Shown piece by piece: positions 50,391-64,000 of a DNA stretch of 64,000 bases. Each line of letters opens with the position of its first letter. Position 1 is the first letter of the stretch. The stretch comes from Gymnorhina tibicen (Eukaryota > Chordata > Aves > Passeriformes > Artamidae). The stretch is taken from NCBI GenBank assembly GCA_013399875.1, contig VXAZ01001116.1:3060546-3124545 (forward strand), given 5' to 3'. A program made the position numbers and the translations under genes. The notes under the pieces are model-generated. The model did no database searches, had not been told where the DNA came from, and saw only the letters and a program-made list of their open reading frames with translations.

Positions 50391-53300
50391 TAAAGGACTG
50401 CAACTGTGCAGGAAAAAAGTTTAAATCCAAAAGACGGCTATAGCCAAAGCAGGGTATCGTGTACACGAGATGGTGGCCTTCCTGAGCCTCCCTGGCATCT
50501 GAAACACATTGTGCTGATTGAACATTAGTCCCAGGACAAGGGAATGTTTGAGTACCATTTCAAAACCTGCACTGTACCTATGCAAATCACTTTAAAAATC
50601 GGGCCAAATCTGTGCTATCAGTCTTTTCTGACACAGTCAGAATCTTCTACCCTCTTTTCTATTTTAAGCACTGGTGCACGGAAGGTATTTTCATTAACTT
50701 CAACACGTAGATTTGTCCTTATTTTTAAGACCCTGTGTGTCATGTCCTAATCCCAGTCTGTCTCAGACTTCCTCTTTGCCAGGCTATTAATACCAATATT
50801 TAGTGTCTCATACTTCTCATTGTCTAGTTGTACTGTATTCACAGTCTTCTGATGTGATGAGAGTTACAACTGGTATATGTATATGGGTAACTTATTTTCT
50901 CATCTCTTGTACTTACTTTCCCCTTGGAGCAGAATAAGAAAGTAACACAATGGCGTACTTTGCTCTGGATTTAAAAAATCTGAGGTATGCATACATTACT
51001 CAATGAGTAGCTCATAAAAGACTCCATCAAGGAAAAAAAGAAGGTGCAAAGATGCAGCTCTCCTTAGTTCTGAGCAGAGATGGATCTACAGAGCTTTTAT
51101 AAAGCACTAGGGGATCAAATCTTTGTCTTTTCCACAGAGCTTTAGTTTACCCCCTGTCCACCCTTCACACTTGGAATCTAATTGACCTACTAGATACCAG
51201 TAGGGGTATCAGGAATGGGTTTAGTACACTTCTGAGGAGAGGTCAACAGTGGACTGGAAACAGCAATGGAGGTTAGTGATTGACAAGGCAGATTATGGCA
51301 CTTTGGATGGCTGTAGCATCATGGAGGAAGCCAATGCTAGGATTATCACCCAACTCCAGGCTGTCCCAGTGGTAGGGGCAACACAGAAAGAACTATGTGT
51401 CATTTGAACATTGCTGTCATTTAGCCAATGACCATGGCTGTGGTATGTTGAAAAGTCGTTTCTTCACCTCTCCCAGGCAAAAACATCTAGCTGAAAATAT
51501 CTGGCTGGGGGAAACCTTCAGCAAGACTTCTACCATGCATTGGTCCAGCTTTTTTTGTCATGTAACTTCTTGCTTCTTCTATTTTGTGCAGGAGAGCTTC
51601 CCTAAAATACTTATTTTCCCCCCTCCAAATTCCTACATTGAGTACCTCCTTGTCTGCAAAATCCTTGTCAGTAATTAAGTAGCTTGTGTGTTACAACTGC
51701 ACATGGTATGATAATTACCCTTCTCTTAGTTCTCCCTGTTGACTATGTGTTCATCTATCATCCCTTACCATCAGCTCACATAGAATTTGGAGTGGTATGA
51801 AGTACCTCATACACTGAAGAACCAGCATGTTGAAGGACCTGCAGGTGCTACCACAAGGTAAATAGCTTAATAAGATCATTGCTATGTGTTTCCCGAGTCT
51901 TCTAATATATTCAGGAAAGTTTATTACTCCTTTCTCAATACCAGTAAGCATTGTTTTTAAAGAACTGTCTGCCTATGTCTGAGAATCTACAGACAAAATC
52001 CTTGAGACCACCCGTCCTATGGTTCAGGGGCTGGAAGGAGGGAAATGCTAGTTCTGCTTCAGAGGTAAAACTGATCCACTCTGGCAGGTAGAGACCATGA
52101 CTAGAGACCACTGAAGATGGCTTGCTCAGTCACCTTCTGTTATGATCTACCCTTAAAATGGTTTCCAAGTGTGAGCTGGCAAAGGGCTCGCAGTCATCAC
52201 CACTTTCTCTTTCCATTAGTCAAGGGCTCTTTTTACATACAGAACTATAGTGTAAAATATAAAAAGAAAATAATAATATGCCTGCAACTTGAGATTGATT
52301 TTTTTTCCCCCTCTGGTTGGTTTAACAATTAAAAGCCCCTCTATTATAAATGATCTAATATATCCATTGGGTGGTATCATTAAAATACTATTTTAATCTC
52401 TATTACCATGTGAGTATCAGTATGCTCCCATAGAAACTTTGTTTAATGTAACCTACAGGAGGTTTTGTGGAAAAAAAATATGTCCGACCATAGTTATGGT
52501 CTGTAATAAGTTTGTAATGTCTTCCTATTCTCAGGCTCCCCAGGAGGGGAAATCAGGATAGCACATCTCAGCAGATGGGAGCATAAATCTGGCTAGGAAG
52601 AGAACGCAAGTGAGAAGCATGTTGAGTCAGTCTCCTCCAAAGATGCTCGTCGAAAATCTTAAGGTACAAAGTTGAGATGTTCCCAGTCCATAGAAAAAGC
52701 AAATAAAATAGAGCAGCAATAACTGCTCTCACTCTTCTTCAGTTTTATGCCTCCCAGGGGCACAGACAATCAGGCAGATAAGTTGTAATTTTACACCCCT
52801 TTGCACTAGCTGCACTTAACTAGTCTGATTTTTACCTCTCACTAATAGCACCACAGAGAACTAAAATGAAAGAACTATTAAAAGCCTAATGTATTTTTCA
52901 TATGTAGGTTGTTTGCATTTTGCATGCTTATTTTGAGGCCTTGCATGAAGGAAAAAGTGGGGGTGATAACTCATTACCATGTAAAATTTACAAATAGAAT
53001 ATTATGAAAATGGGATTTTTTTAAAATACAGGATTTAATTCACAAGGCAATTTCAGCAAGAAGGTTCTTTGAGGGATTTTGAAAACAGTCCAAAATGAAT
53101 CATACAGATTTCCAAAATAATGACAAAAAAGTGTTTTCAGAGAACGTAAATTATCAAAGTTTATAGCACTTTAATAGGCAATCACCTTTAAGTTGATTCT
53201 TCCCTTGTTCCCTTCACTTATTATTTTTTTTGAATGAAAAGCTGCTTATTTTTCAAATTAATCTCTGAATCTAATTGGTCAATTAGTTGGCAATAGAAGA

Positions 53301-56300
53301 AAAGTGGAAAAGCATCTTATCTAGGCAGACAAGGAGAATTTTAGGCAGAGAGGTTTTTTTTTTACCAAGTCTGTTCGTCTCTAAAAAAATTAATGTGCTC
53401 TACAGGGTGATTTTAGATCAAGAATGTATATGACTATAGAAGATCAACCTTAAGCATAGGATTGGGAGGTAACTGTGAAATATATTTTCTTGTTTTACCT
53501 TAATTTCAAGGTAAGACATCTGTTAGACATTTGATTCAGGGATGTTGTAAAGCTTTGCAGCAGTGTAGACAAAACAGGATGTGATCACCCACAGATCAAC
53601 TGTCTGAGTGACAGCGTTCAATTTTTGCAAAGATGGTAAAAAGCAAGTACAATATGAAATAGGGATCTGAGCTGGGAGAATAATTATATATTTCTGCCCC
53701 TATTCACAATTATCTCAGAAGGCCTTTAAGGGGTGAAAGACCTTTCTGTTTATTTGTGCAGAGGAGGAGGAGAACAGCTGGGACAGGACAGAGGCTGAGG
53801 TGTGAGTTGCCCGCAGTGCGGATGAGGGCCATGAAAGAGAGAGGAGGTAACCAGCTGCTGGGCAGGACCCTGTCCTGCAGCAAAGCTACTGCCTCACACA
53901 CGGCAGGAAAAGTGAAGGCTACAGAGGTGGAGGGAGAAAATGAGCTCTCCTGTCAGCTCATGCTGCTCGAATGCTCGCCTGCAGGGTAGCAGAGTGTGCT
54001 CTTTACATGCCTGCCTGCCTTGCCTGTGCCTACTGTCACACTGGGTTTTCCATAAATTATTTTAGCTGCCTTTGATCACTGTTATTGCTGTGAAATTTTG
54101 TACCCTATTAAGCTCCTGGTAAAATGCCTGTTTTTCTCAGTGCAACTGGATCTGGCCACTAAAAACTGTTTAGAAGTCACAGCATTTGTATCAAAGATTC
54201 ACAGATGTGAAACTGAAATGGATTATGAAATACCTGGGGTATTTTTTACTCAAAGCTGTGAATGACTTTAAAATCTCATTCCTCGTCATCCATACAGAAA
54301 GTCCTGATACCTGAGTTTGGTAAATTTCTAGACTATAGCCACAATGTAGTACTCCTACTTTACGTGCCTGATTTTGCATGTAGTTCGTGGACAATAAAAT
54401 CCAAAATACAAGTAATCCTTCTCCTTCCTATCACCCATCTCTTTCCTGCTGTCTGAAGATACTGGGATATGTAAAGGAGACCTCTGGCATTCATCATTCA
54501 AATCCGTATGTGTGTTGTTCATACTGAGAAGCACTGGCAAAAGTAATCCCTGGGTCCTCCTGGCTGCTTTACAAAAAGGGCACAGCTGACTTCAGGCTAT
54601 TCTGTAGAAGTAGTGCCAAAAACATTCATGATTTCAAATAGGAAATAGATAGTATTAAATGTGTCGTTTCACAGCATCTTATTTATCTGAGCATTCACTG
54701 GGCCAGTGCATCCATACTAGGAGCACACAAATAAGCCATCCTATGCAGGCAAGGATGAGGAGCAGAATCCTGAATCCTCTCAGGTACCTGCTAGGTGGTC
54801 AGCTGGGAACATGGAGTATGTTCTGAGAGCAACCACCTTCACTGTATTTTTCAGTGTACAAAATTACTTTGTAGCTATGAAATAAGTGCAGTGTTAGGGA
54901 TAAAACTGAGCTTGGCTGTGGGGCAGTGGAAGCTGGATAGTGGCCTGATACAGTGGTTTGCCTGATTCTCTTTCTTCTGTTAGACACTTGCCAGTGCTGC
55001 CTGATGAATAGTAGGGAGGAAAGAAATCTGAAAAAGCCCTAAACCAAGTGAAAAAGTAGAATATTAGATTCATATTTCTGCTGCCAGTTTGTCAGACAAT
55101 CCGTGGAGTTACTACACAAGGTTTAAAAAGTAGAGAGAGAAGTTTAAATATAATTTTTAGTATCCAGATAACCTCTGAATCTAATAAAGCTTTTCACCAA
55201 AATGGGATGTTATATGCAGACTGTTTTGTTACGTTTACTTCTGCAGAAAGGCACCCAAAACCTGTGCTATTTGTGCTACTCTGTTTCTGTGGAAACTGGG
55301 TGTTGAAGTGGAATAAAAAAAATAGGGGAGAAAGAATGAGAGGTGAAGTGGTTTTGGCTGAAGTCCCGTTGGCCAGTCACAGTTTGAGCTGGGGTAAGTC
55401 AGACAAGCAAGCTCAGTATTGAAGTCCAGAGTTTTCTTTCCTCCTCTTCTTGTGGTGAGGGGGGAGCCTGGTTCAACAGACACCATTCAGAAAGTGGTTG
55501 CTTAAGCAATTTATCTGGGTTTTCCCCTGATTTTTACTCATATTAAAGAAGTAATATTTACAAATATTTTATGCAACAATAATTTTAGTCAATTGGGAAT
55601 GTTAGAGAATAGCTACCTAAAGCAGTAGAGCAAGATTTGCTCTGAAAGGAGCCTTCCATTGATGGACGTGTTGCACAGTCACTGCGCTTCTGAAAAGCAC
55701 CATTGTATACTTGAAAGGACAGTCTCCTCTTCCAGGACTGAAAAGATACCTTTTCATCTTTCTAGGACTTCCAACACATGCATGTTTTTGATGAATTGCT
55801 GTGAAAGACAGACAGCCTTGACTCATAAACTCAGCTCCTTATTTTCTGCTCCCTGATAACTGGTTCACTGCCAATCATACTGCTTTTCCCAAGAATAAAA
55901 ATCTTTCTTTGAAATAATAACTAAATTAGCATCTTAATATATTGTGATTTTTTCTTCTGTTGTTGACCAGGATTTGCCTGCTGCCTGTGGGTATGGGTCC
56001 AGGTAAAAATTCTACAATGATACAGATGGGACTGATGGCTTTATTCTGTAGAAATAAAAGCAGGGGTGGATCTGTTTCTACCACATACACACAAAAAAAT
56101 GACCGGACTATCATTGCAGTCTGGTGCTCCAGGTTGGAAAGCCCAGCATTTTCCTGTCTAGCCTCAGTAAATGCTGCTACAGAAAATCAAATGAAAATGT
56201 GAAGCACATAACGTTATGTCCAAAGTAATTCTGGAACAGATTCTGCTGGAACAGATAAAGCAGTTTGGAAGAATGGAGATTCTGGAGGAAAAGTTAACTA

Positions 56301-59300
56301 AGAAACTGACATTATATTTTCAAATTCAGGTATAAGTGTGTGCAGACCCAAAAAATTCAGAATAATTTCTTACAGATAGAAGGTAAAAGGAAGGGCCAAA
56401 CTCACAGGGAGAGTACCTGTATATTTTCAGGCTTCTGCATGGAGCAGTGAACACCTACTTCTTGCTCTGCTGCTGCTTCAGCTTCTTAGTAAGATCTTAA
56501 AATCTATTCCAGTCTCCTCTAATCTCTATGCATGGGAGTTAGCAGTCAAACATGAAGAGAGTTGACTGGAACAATTCAGGGAACCCTGCAGCCCTTTCCT
56601 TTTGTATGCTGGTAGTGTGTTGCACTGTGCATGAAAGCAGCAGAAAGAGAAAAGAGAAAAAAGCAGAAGAGCAGGGAGTTGTTACTAGGCCCTGGTGCTG
56701 CCTTCGTTCTTTTGTATATTAATGTTTTCATAAACTACAGCTGAGTTGCAGGTCAACTTAACTTTTCTGTTTTATTTTATTTGTAAGTCATTCTGCATTT
56801 TAGAACAGTGTTTATTGTTTACAGTTGGCAGGTCTGATTGCACTTCTCTTCAGGTTATTCAGGCTTTGAGTTTGACAGCTTAAGAAATATCTGTTTGTTG
56901 AACTGCTTACTGCTGTTCACCAGTTTGTAATGAATAGGAAGTTCAGACCACACAAAGACATTATGGATACAGTCAGAACATGCCAGAAACACAATACATT
57001 GAAGCAACACTCCATTAACCCAAGTTAGGTAGTGCAGAGAAGTGATCACATTTATATAAATATACACTTTAGGAGACAAATTAACCTTTTATTCACTGTA
57101 ATCCATAAAATTCTCCAGGCACAGAACAGAAGGCATTAATCAGCGGCTATTTGGCTCTACACACCACCTTACAATAGGGTCTGGAACTGCCTTTTACAAA
57201 CTGAGAAAGTGTGAAACACTCTCTCCAGTGCAGTATGAAAGTCCCATTTGAAAATCATGATAGCCGAACTAGGTAAACAGCCTCCCCAGAAACACTGTGC
57301 TCACTGCTTCCCTGTGACACCACACAGCAGCCCTGTGTGGGCAGTTTCTCTACAGAGACTTTCCTATGGACAACACACTCCTCTGTAGACAGAGTGTTCT
57401 TTCATAGGTCCATTAATTTTCATGCCACTGTTAGTCACTGCAGGTCTACAAATAATAATTCCACTCATTTTCTTGGTGTTACTTTTCCCATTACAGAAAT
57501 GCAGTTCAGGATAGAGTGGCAATTACAACGTGAATAATCATGTACAAATACGTTGTATTTCCAGTGCTTTCTCTCTTGCTGACAACCATACAATCTAATA
57601 AACCACCAAAGCTTCTTAACACATTTTGAAGCATCCCTCTACAGAGCTGTTCAATCACATACTTCCTTGGATACATTCAGAAGAGATCCCTTAAAAAAAC
57701 CTTCCTAAGTGTGTATTTTTACAAAATGCATTTACATAGTGTGTGAACAGCATCTGCATCCTCTAGCAACACACAGTATTTATCATTGATCTGCTACTGA
57801 GAAAAAATGCCCTACAACACACTGCGGAGAGATTTTTAGAAGGGTTTTGCTCCAGGTATCTGGAGCAGCTCCAGGTAGCTCAAGGTAACCAGCTCACAGT
57901 GCTTTAAGATCATTAAAAGAATTTAGGTTCAGGATTTTTCATAACTTTTAAAAATGCAAAAATTGCAAGGGTAAGTAGCTTGAATCCCCCCATGCTCAAT
58001 AACAGCATATTGATAAAGGCATGCTCAGTTTTTCTCAGCAAGGCTTGCCGAATAAACACACACTCAACAAGCAGGCAGCTTGAGTCACTGCATGGCTGCA
58101 GCTGAAACAATGTGCCTTAAGCAGAGCTGCAGCTCAGACTAACAAATCCATGATTTGCTTTAAAGAAAAAATTCTGATTTTCTTCTTTAAGTCTAGATGG
58201 ATCACATAACTGACATAGAGACAGGTGTACTTTTGAAGCTAAGAATACCCACAAAACATCTTTATTATTTATTTTACTTCAGATATATTTGTACACACTG
58301 GTAAAATATGAACAGATTTAGACTTGGGAAGAATGCAGTTCAGCTGGTCCATGAGAGGGTAAATGAGATGACCTTGAACTTGGTGCAAATGAGAGAGTAT
58401 TATCTTAAAATCCTAACTTTGCAATTTTTCTTGCATCTTTCAATCAGAATGAAGGCATAAGATTCAATGTCCCTTTTAAAACCTCTCTTACATATAAATC
58501 ACTATGTTCATTAGCTGAAAATAATTTATCTGTAGATAGGGTCCATTAAAACTAAGACAATGCTGAACTATGAAACCACTACTGTGTTTCATGAGTAGTA
58601 AAACCAGTGTAGGTTGTTTTTTGGTAAATTTGCATTCTGTGTTCCTTACAGCTTCCCACCATGATGCCGTCGAAATATTCTTCCAGTCTTTCTCTTTGCT
58701 TCCTGTACTTCCTTCCAATACCCTTAGCTCCCTTCTATATCTCAGATGCCTTCCCCCCACCTTGTAATTCTAGTAATTTGTACATGATTCTAGTCATTTG
58801 TACATCATTTGTACACCCTCTGCTTGCCTTTTTCCAGCTTGTTGCCTGGACCACAGTAGGAGAATGGGTTGCCTCATTCAAATCCTGCCAAATAGAGTAG
58901 AAGGCTTCTCAGTTCTCCTTCATTTGCTGTCAAGAGACACATTAGTAGTGGCCACCCCTAGTGTCCTCACAGTAACTTTGAGACTTAATAACTGGCAGAC
59001 TAACCCACTGCCAGCTTCATTTGAAATCAGGAGATTAATTAAAAATATATCAGAGGGAGACTAACTCTTCATACAAACCTTGTTTTCTTGGAAAATATGC
59101 TAGGAAAGTACTAATAGAAATCTTACTAAAAATTGAAACAGGAGTAAAAAAACAATTAAAGTAGTTTTGTGGATGTTTCATGTAGATATTTTAATTAGTT
59201 TAGAATATGGGATTGCTTGCATTTAGTAGAAACAAATAATTTTCCACTTCAGAAAAAGAAATTAAGATGGAGGTTAAATGAGTTATGAGATGAATAAGTT

Positions 59301-62300
59301 TTTTAGCATGAAAACTCTAAAAACTTAACTAAAAATTTCTGGCTTTTCAAATGTTCTGGTGCTAATGTTTCTTGACATTTTAAAATTACTGTCTTGCGAG
59401 CTGTAGTACTTATTCAAATGAGAGCAATTTGACATATATTTCTGTTTAGGTTTCACACTTTTGGCCCTACAAAAGGATGGTTTTCCAATTTAATTAAATG
59501 CTACTTGATTAAAAAAACTGTCTGTGGTTAGCCGAGTGTCTGCTCTTCATTAATAAATGTCTTTGTTGTATTGCTTAGGAAAAAATCATAAATGCGTCAT
59601 GATAACAAACAGGATACTTTTCAGATCGATTTTTTGCAAAGTCTTTGGACATTGCAAACAGAAATTGGGAGTTAGGGTACAATGACCTCATTAATTAAAC
59701 CTTCCTTAAAAGATGAGTGTAGTAAAAATAGAGATGTTTAAAGTCTAAGTGCTTAAATACATGGGGTGAATTGTTGCTATATACAAAGAGGCATGATTAT
59801 CCAGAGGTCAAGCCTAGAAACCCCCCAAAAGGAACTCTTAAGAAACAGGAAATTAATGGTACACTACTTTAAGGAAAACAGGGAAAAAATCTAAAGTGTT
59901 TATACCCTTTCACTGTCTGCTGGGGAAGCATGATTAAGCAGTGATTAAATTTTTTTTATACACACAGTATTCAACAAACACATTATTAATCTAAAACAGT
60001 CTAAACTTTCTCAAGTCCAGTCTAAACTGCAAAGTGTTGTGCTGCACAGTATAACCAAACTCTGGTTCCTTAGTTCCTCCAGATCAGAGACCATACCACA
60101 GCACAGTATAGCTGCTTTTTTGGCCTCATGCCCAATTCTTATTCCACCCATGAAACCAGGTGGTGGAGAAGGTCAAGCCTGACTGGAATTCATTTCAGTG
60201 TAAGGCTGAGAAATAGCTGGGGATTCTGGGTTCTGAATTACAGATCGACTCAGTGGTCTGCTGGCCAATGAGACTGTAATGTATTGCTACATGGCAGAAT
60301 GTAATTTAAGGTCCAAGATCACAGATACAGCTCTCAGCTCTGTAGATCCTGAATAACTACAGATTGTCCTAACAAATTTAAGCTAATTTTAACTAGTTGG
60401 CTTGCATTTATTCAGCAGTGTAGCCTGCTAATTTTCTAGGTTACTAGTTCATTAATTCACTAATTTAGCGCAGAATAACCACAGGTCCCCAATAACAGGC
60501 TGCTGCTATAATACCCAGACTAGCTCATTTAGAGCTAACACAGACCTGCTTGTGCAAGTTGCACCTGGATCCTTGTCTGCAGTGGGCATTTAAAAAAATT
60601 CAGGAAGGCATGTTTGTTCCTGACAACAAAACACTAAAATTACTATGATGAAACTCTGAACCATTTCTTCCCATAGAGAGGAAAAGTTAAGAGTTACACA
60701 AGGCCACTGAGGCCCAAAAATGGGACAGGAGAGGAAGCATGGCATATACTTTGATACCTCACAATCTCTTCCTGAAAAAGTCATATATATTAGGAAATGT
60801 TCCTGAGGTCCCCTGAGTCTAGTCTTATCTGCCTAGCTAAGCAGATAAATTAAAGTAATTTGATATCCATCCCACCTTTTTAGTGGAGTGAACATCAATT
60901 GCAGCATGTGCACTGTGATGCTATTCTATAGCCTTGCACACTTCAAGACAACTTCTATTTTTGTCTGTCTGCTTACTCATTTTCCATGAGGGACTGTACA
61001 GCAGTTTAAGCCCCTGTTTTCACATGACTTTGTCCATTTCTGTACAGCTGTTTCATTTAAACAATGCAAAAAGAGACTTCTGAGACAGCTGTGTCCAGGC
61101 ATGCTGTGAGCTAGCTGGAGACTTGCACAACCTTCTGGTGGTCCTCTAGAGTGAGCACAGGAAAAAAAGATAATTCAGGGTGGCAAACTCTTACAGCTAA
61201 ACACTTTTTGTAAGTTTGATAGTGAAAGAATTAAACAGGGAGTCATTCAATACCAGAAAAAGAAAATAAAGTACATCAATTTGTTCATTCACATTGGACA
61301 GCTTTTGAGGCAGAACAGTTTGTATCAGATTTTAGACTAAGGCAAAAAGGGCTGTACTGTAAGAAATTCCTGCAGCAGAGGTAGTGAAGAGGTAACTGAG
61401 ATAATGGAGCAGGTCTCAAAAACAACCAAATGGCCAGAGACCATGACATTACCAAAGGACAGACTCACACAGAAACAGAACTGATAACAGAGCCACTGCA
61501 TAAAATGGATAGAATTACAACATCACCCCAATATAACCTGTGCAGGTATTAATTAGTATGGGGGATAGCAGATGGCATAATATGACTGTTCCTTTGGTTA
61601 GGGACAGGCGTTGTAACTTCTGTCTCCTTTTTGCCCTTGGGACCCTTATCCTGTTGGGTATGTGCACGTAGAATCCAATATAAATTCCAACGGGTGATAA
61701 TTTACCTATGCAATTAACAATTTTCTCTAGGCATGTTTTAACTGGTAACTATTAAACTTACTCAAAGCTAGGATTAGATGCTTGGTGAGAACCAAGTGCC
61801 TGTATTTTTATCTACACCTGAATTCTGTGAGTGTCACACAAGTACTAGCATTAAAGCACCATTCCAGGGAGTGTCCATGCCAAGTTCCACTTGTGCTAAG
61901 TGAAGTAATAATTTTATATTTGCTGTGTCTGGTCTCTTGCTTCTTTTCATTCACAGGATGCCTTCCAGCCAAAAAGATAAGAATCAGATTTATTTTTAGC
62001 TAGCCTTAGCATTATAATTCAGGATCCTTTTAATGTTCAACTGTGTATTTTCCCTGTTCTTGCTTGATGAGTCTTACAAATGACTGAAATATGAGGAAAA
62101 TCACAGTGGTCAGTGACATTGTTGTAGAGAACTCCCTGTTTCTGTTCTACAGCTTACCGTCTCTCTCCATTCAGTGGTTTGCTAATTGCCCTCTAGACTA
62201 AAACAGTCTTCTGCCAGATACTGGGAAAAGTTGTTTCCTCTTCCAATCTAGGATCTCCAACTGATTAATATATTCTCATGGCACTGCGGTTTGAAACCTT

Positions 62301-63244
62301 AACTGGTAAACATCCCTTTTATCTGACAGCTTCCGTCCCTCAGCAAGGGCCTCTCTAACCATCACAATCTCTGTGTAAGAATGCATTAATATGAAATACT
62401 ATAGGCTCTGTACACTGGCAGCCTGCAATACAACTGTTTCTGAACAGAAGAAAGAGATGAAATGAAAGCACAGTAAGCAGATAAAATATTAATTTAAGGC
62501 TCAGCATGATACAAAGTGTTACAGGGTGACACTTTTTTCTTTCTTCTCTCTGTGGGCCAAATCAGATACACATGTGGTGAAAAGGACCCTTATCCAGCAA
62601 CAATTAAAAAACTCCAACAAAACAAAAATAACAAAGATTCAAGGATAATTTGCTGCAAATAAACCTTGGACGAGGGCCTAATGTGCATCTTGAGTTCTAC
62701 TGAAAAAGAAGATGAGAAGAAGTAGTTGCCAATAGTTTAGAGAACAACTGGAAAGTTAAAAAACATATTACAAAATCAAGAACAGTTTCTTGAGTTGCTC
62801 TTTCCCTTCATGTCCAATAAGCTGTAGCACCCACATTTTTACCAGGTTATATGTGATATACAGGGGACATGTATTTCACATAATCGTGTTCTTCAGCTGG
62901 CTAGGCAATTCCAGATTTTAAAGAGTAATAGCCAGTCATTAACTCCTGAAATGAAAGACCGTTTGGACATACGTAATTCTTTTATATGAGGACCAGGCTG
63001 ACTCTAGAGAAAAGGACAATGGTGTGCTGGCAATGCAGACTTCCATTACAATTGAGATTGATTTCACTGCAAATAAGATTTTTGCATACTTCTTTTATTT
63101 GCAGGTAAATTCCCAGTACTATTTCATACAGTACTTCAGTTTGTAACAGAATTCTTAATCTTGAACTATGTATCATTTTGGGGAAAAGAAAGGACAAGGA
63201 GCCTTATTCAAAAATTTGATCAGGGCAGACAAAGATCATATGCT
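50391..63244. other. Intergenic, no gene supported
   Basis: Nearly 13 kb of mostly AT-rich, CpG-poor sequence. Open frames are short and have no protein-like content, splice context or recognised domain on either strand. A modestly GC-richer patch lies at 53,750-54,000. SRPK2, the expected next gene by human synteny, shows no recognisable exon here. Two AT-rich, homeodomain-site-like patches are listed as possible conserved non-coding elements in the findings. Confidence 0.65.
58767..58817. repeat. 20-bp tandem repeat, about 2.5 copies
   Basis: Unit attctagtaatttgtacatg (58767-58786) is followed directly by a copy with two changes (58787-58806), then a partial third copy starting atttgtacac. 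A small minisatellite seed. Confidence 0.85.
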
Positions 63245-63312
63245 CTTACAATTGTTTAGGTTGGAAAAGACCTTTAAGATCATCAAGTCCAACCATTGTT
63301 GTTATAACCAGA
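63245..63312 (-). mobile_element. Short CR1 3' end fragment, minus strand
   Basis: The plus strand carries 'aggttggaaaagaccttt', then 'aagatcatcaagtccaacc', the reverse complement of the standard avian CR1 3' end. About 65 bp remain; the rest is truncated. Confidence 0.85.
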
Positions 63313-64000
63313 ACAGTCTTACATGAATTGTTATGTACAAAAACCCATCAACATCATCGTATTTCCACATGGATTTCAACTACAGTTCAAAGGAAGAGAC
63401 AGAAAAGGCACTCTGTTCTCCTGGGTTTTCAATGATAAGAGGCATGCTGTGAATGTATTGAGTTCACAGTATCATTTCTTGCTTCTGTTCCCATATAAAT
63501 GGTCCAGTGAGTTGTTCCACTGAATGCAAATTGTGCCAAGCATATTGGTAAACATGTTGATTTGGATGTATCCTACCATCAACTAATCAGATGCACATTC
63601 TATCACCATTTTGCAATTGGTTCTTGCCATTCTGCAGTTTTTTGCAATTTTCTGCTTACTTTAAGAATAATGCATAAGTTAGGACAGAGGAGGAGGTTTT
63701 AGGAAACGGACTTACATGCCTATTGCAACTAGTGTTTGAAGAAAATAAAACCCCTTATTTTCAAAACAAGCTAAAGTCATGTATCTGAACAAAGAAGAAA
63801 TCATTGTCCTACACTGGATTTCTTCGTCACTAGGAACTGATATAACCACAATCCTTTCGTTTTGTGGTTTATCTGTACCAGGGCAGTCCAGCTAGTACGG
63901 CACTGAGGGCTCTGGAAAGTAGGTAAAAATCTTGATGGCTTAGAAGTTACTGTAAATAGACAGACTTACTGTGTGAATATATTTTAACAGTGTAGTGATT
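63313..64000. other. Intergenic, nothing recognised
   Basis: The last ~690 bases after the CR1 tail show no gene, RNA or repeat that I can support. Confidence 0.6.

Noticed and set aside
49661..50466. Open frames of 135-233 codons on both strands across the second N run
   Set aside because: Stop-free only because of N and high G+C; the composition is Pro/Arg/Ala/Gly noise and PUS7 exon 1 is expected to be non-coding.
55950..56010. Small exon-like segment (acceptor gttgttgaccag, donor GTAAAA) near 55,970
   Set aside because: About 33 bases with a weak donor, no partner exon and no recognisable peptide.
50391..64000. SRPK2, expected next by human synteny
   Set aside because: No recognisable SRPK2 coding exon or CpG-island start was found in this interval; it may lie beyond the window.

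Overview
The window is nuclear vertebrate DNA, most likely from a bird. Three things point there: several decayed CR1 LINE fragments with avian-type 3' ends, compact genes (RINT1 spans about 10.6 kb and PUS7 about 21 kb, each well under half its human span as I remember it), and GC-rich CpG-island promoters, two of which are broken by runs of N as is common in short-read avian assemblies. The species cannot be named from the sequence alone.

Layout. (1) 1-7,480, plus strand: the 3' end of a gene I read as ATXN7L1. It has one small internal exon, a terminal exon with only 14 codons including the stop, and an AT-rich 3'UTR of about 2.6 kb with several poly(A) signals. (2) 7,480-14,560: intergenic, with a decayed CR1 (10,940-11,990), a TA microsatellite and a truncated minus-strand CR1 (14,145-14,515). 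(3) 14,811-16,115, plus: EFCAB10, four coding exons, 128 aa, starting in a CpG island. (4) 27,739-17,142, minus: RINT1, 14 coding exons, 783 aa, intact and in phase throughout. It is tail-to-tail with EFCAB10. (5) 46,803-29,008, minus: PUS7, 15 coding exons, 643 aa, intact, preceded by one or two non-coding 5' exons leading back to a CpG island at 49.7-50.4 kb. (6) 50.4-64 kb: no supportable gene; one CR1 tail and a short 20-bp tandem repeat.

How the genes relate. They are unrelated housekeeping or accessory genes that form a conserved neighbourhood (human 7q22: SRPK2-PUS7-RINT1-EFCAB10-ATXN7L1). RINT1 is an ER vesicle-tethering and checkpoint protein, PUS7 is a nuclear TruD-family RNA pseudouridine synthase, EFCAB10 is a small dimerization-docking plus degenerate EF-hand protein, and ATXN7L1 is a paralogue of the SAGA subunit ataxin-7.

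The most notable point is orientation. PUS7 lies on the same strand as RINT1, with its poly(A) signal only about 85 bp from the RINT1 CpG island. From memory, the human genes are divergent. The whole PUS7-bearing block is bounded by the two N gaps (27,958-28,164 and 49,956-50,203), so this is either a real lineage-specific inversion or a contig placed backwards. I found no CRISPR, phage, operon or other novel system; apart from that question this is ordinary gene-bearing vertebrate DNA.
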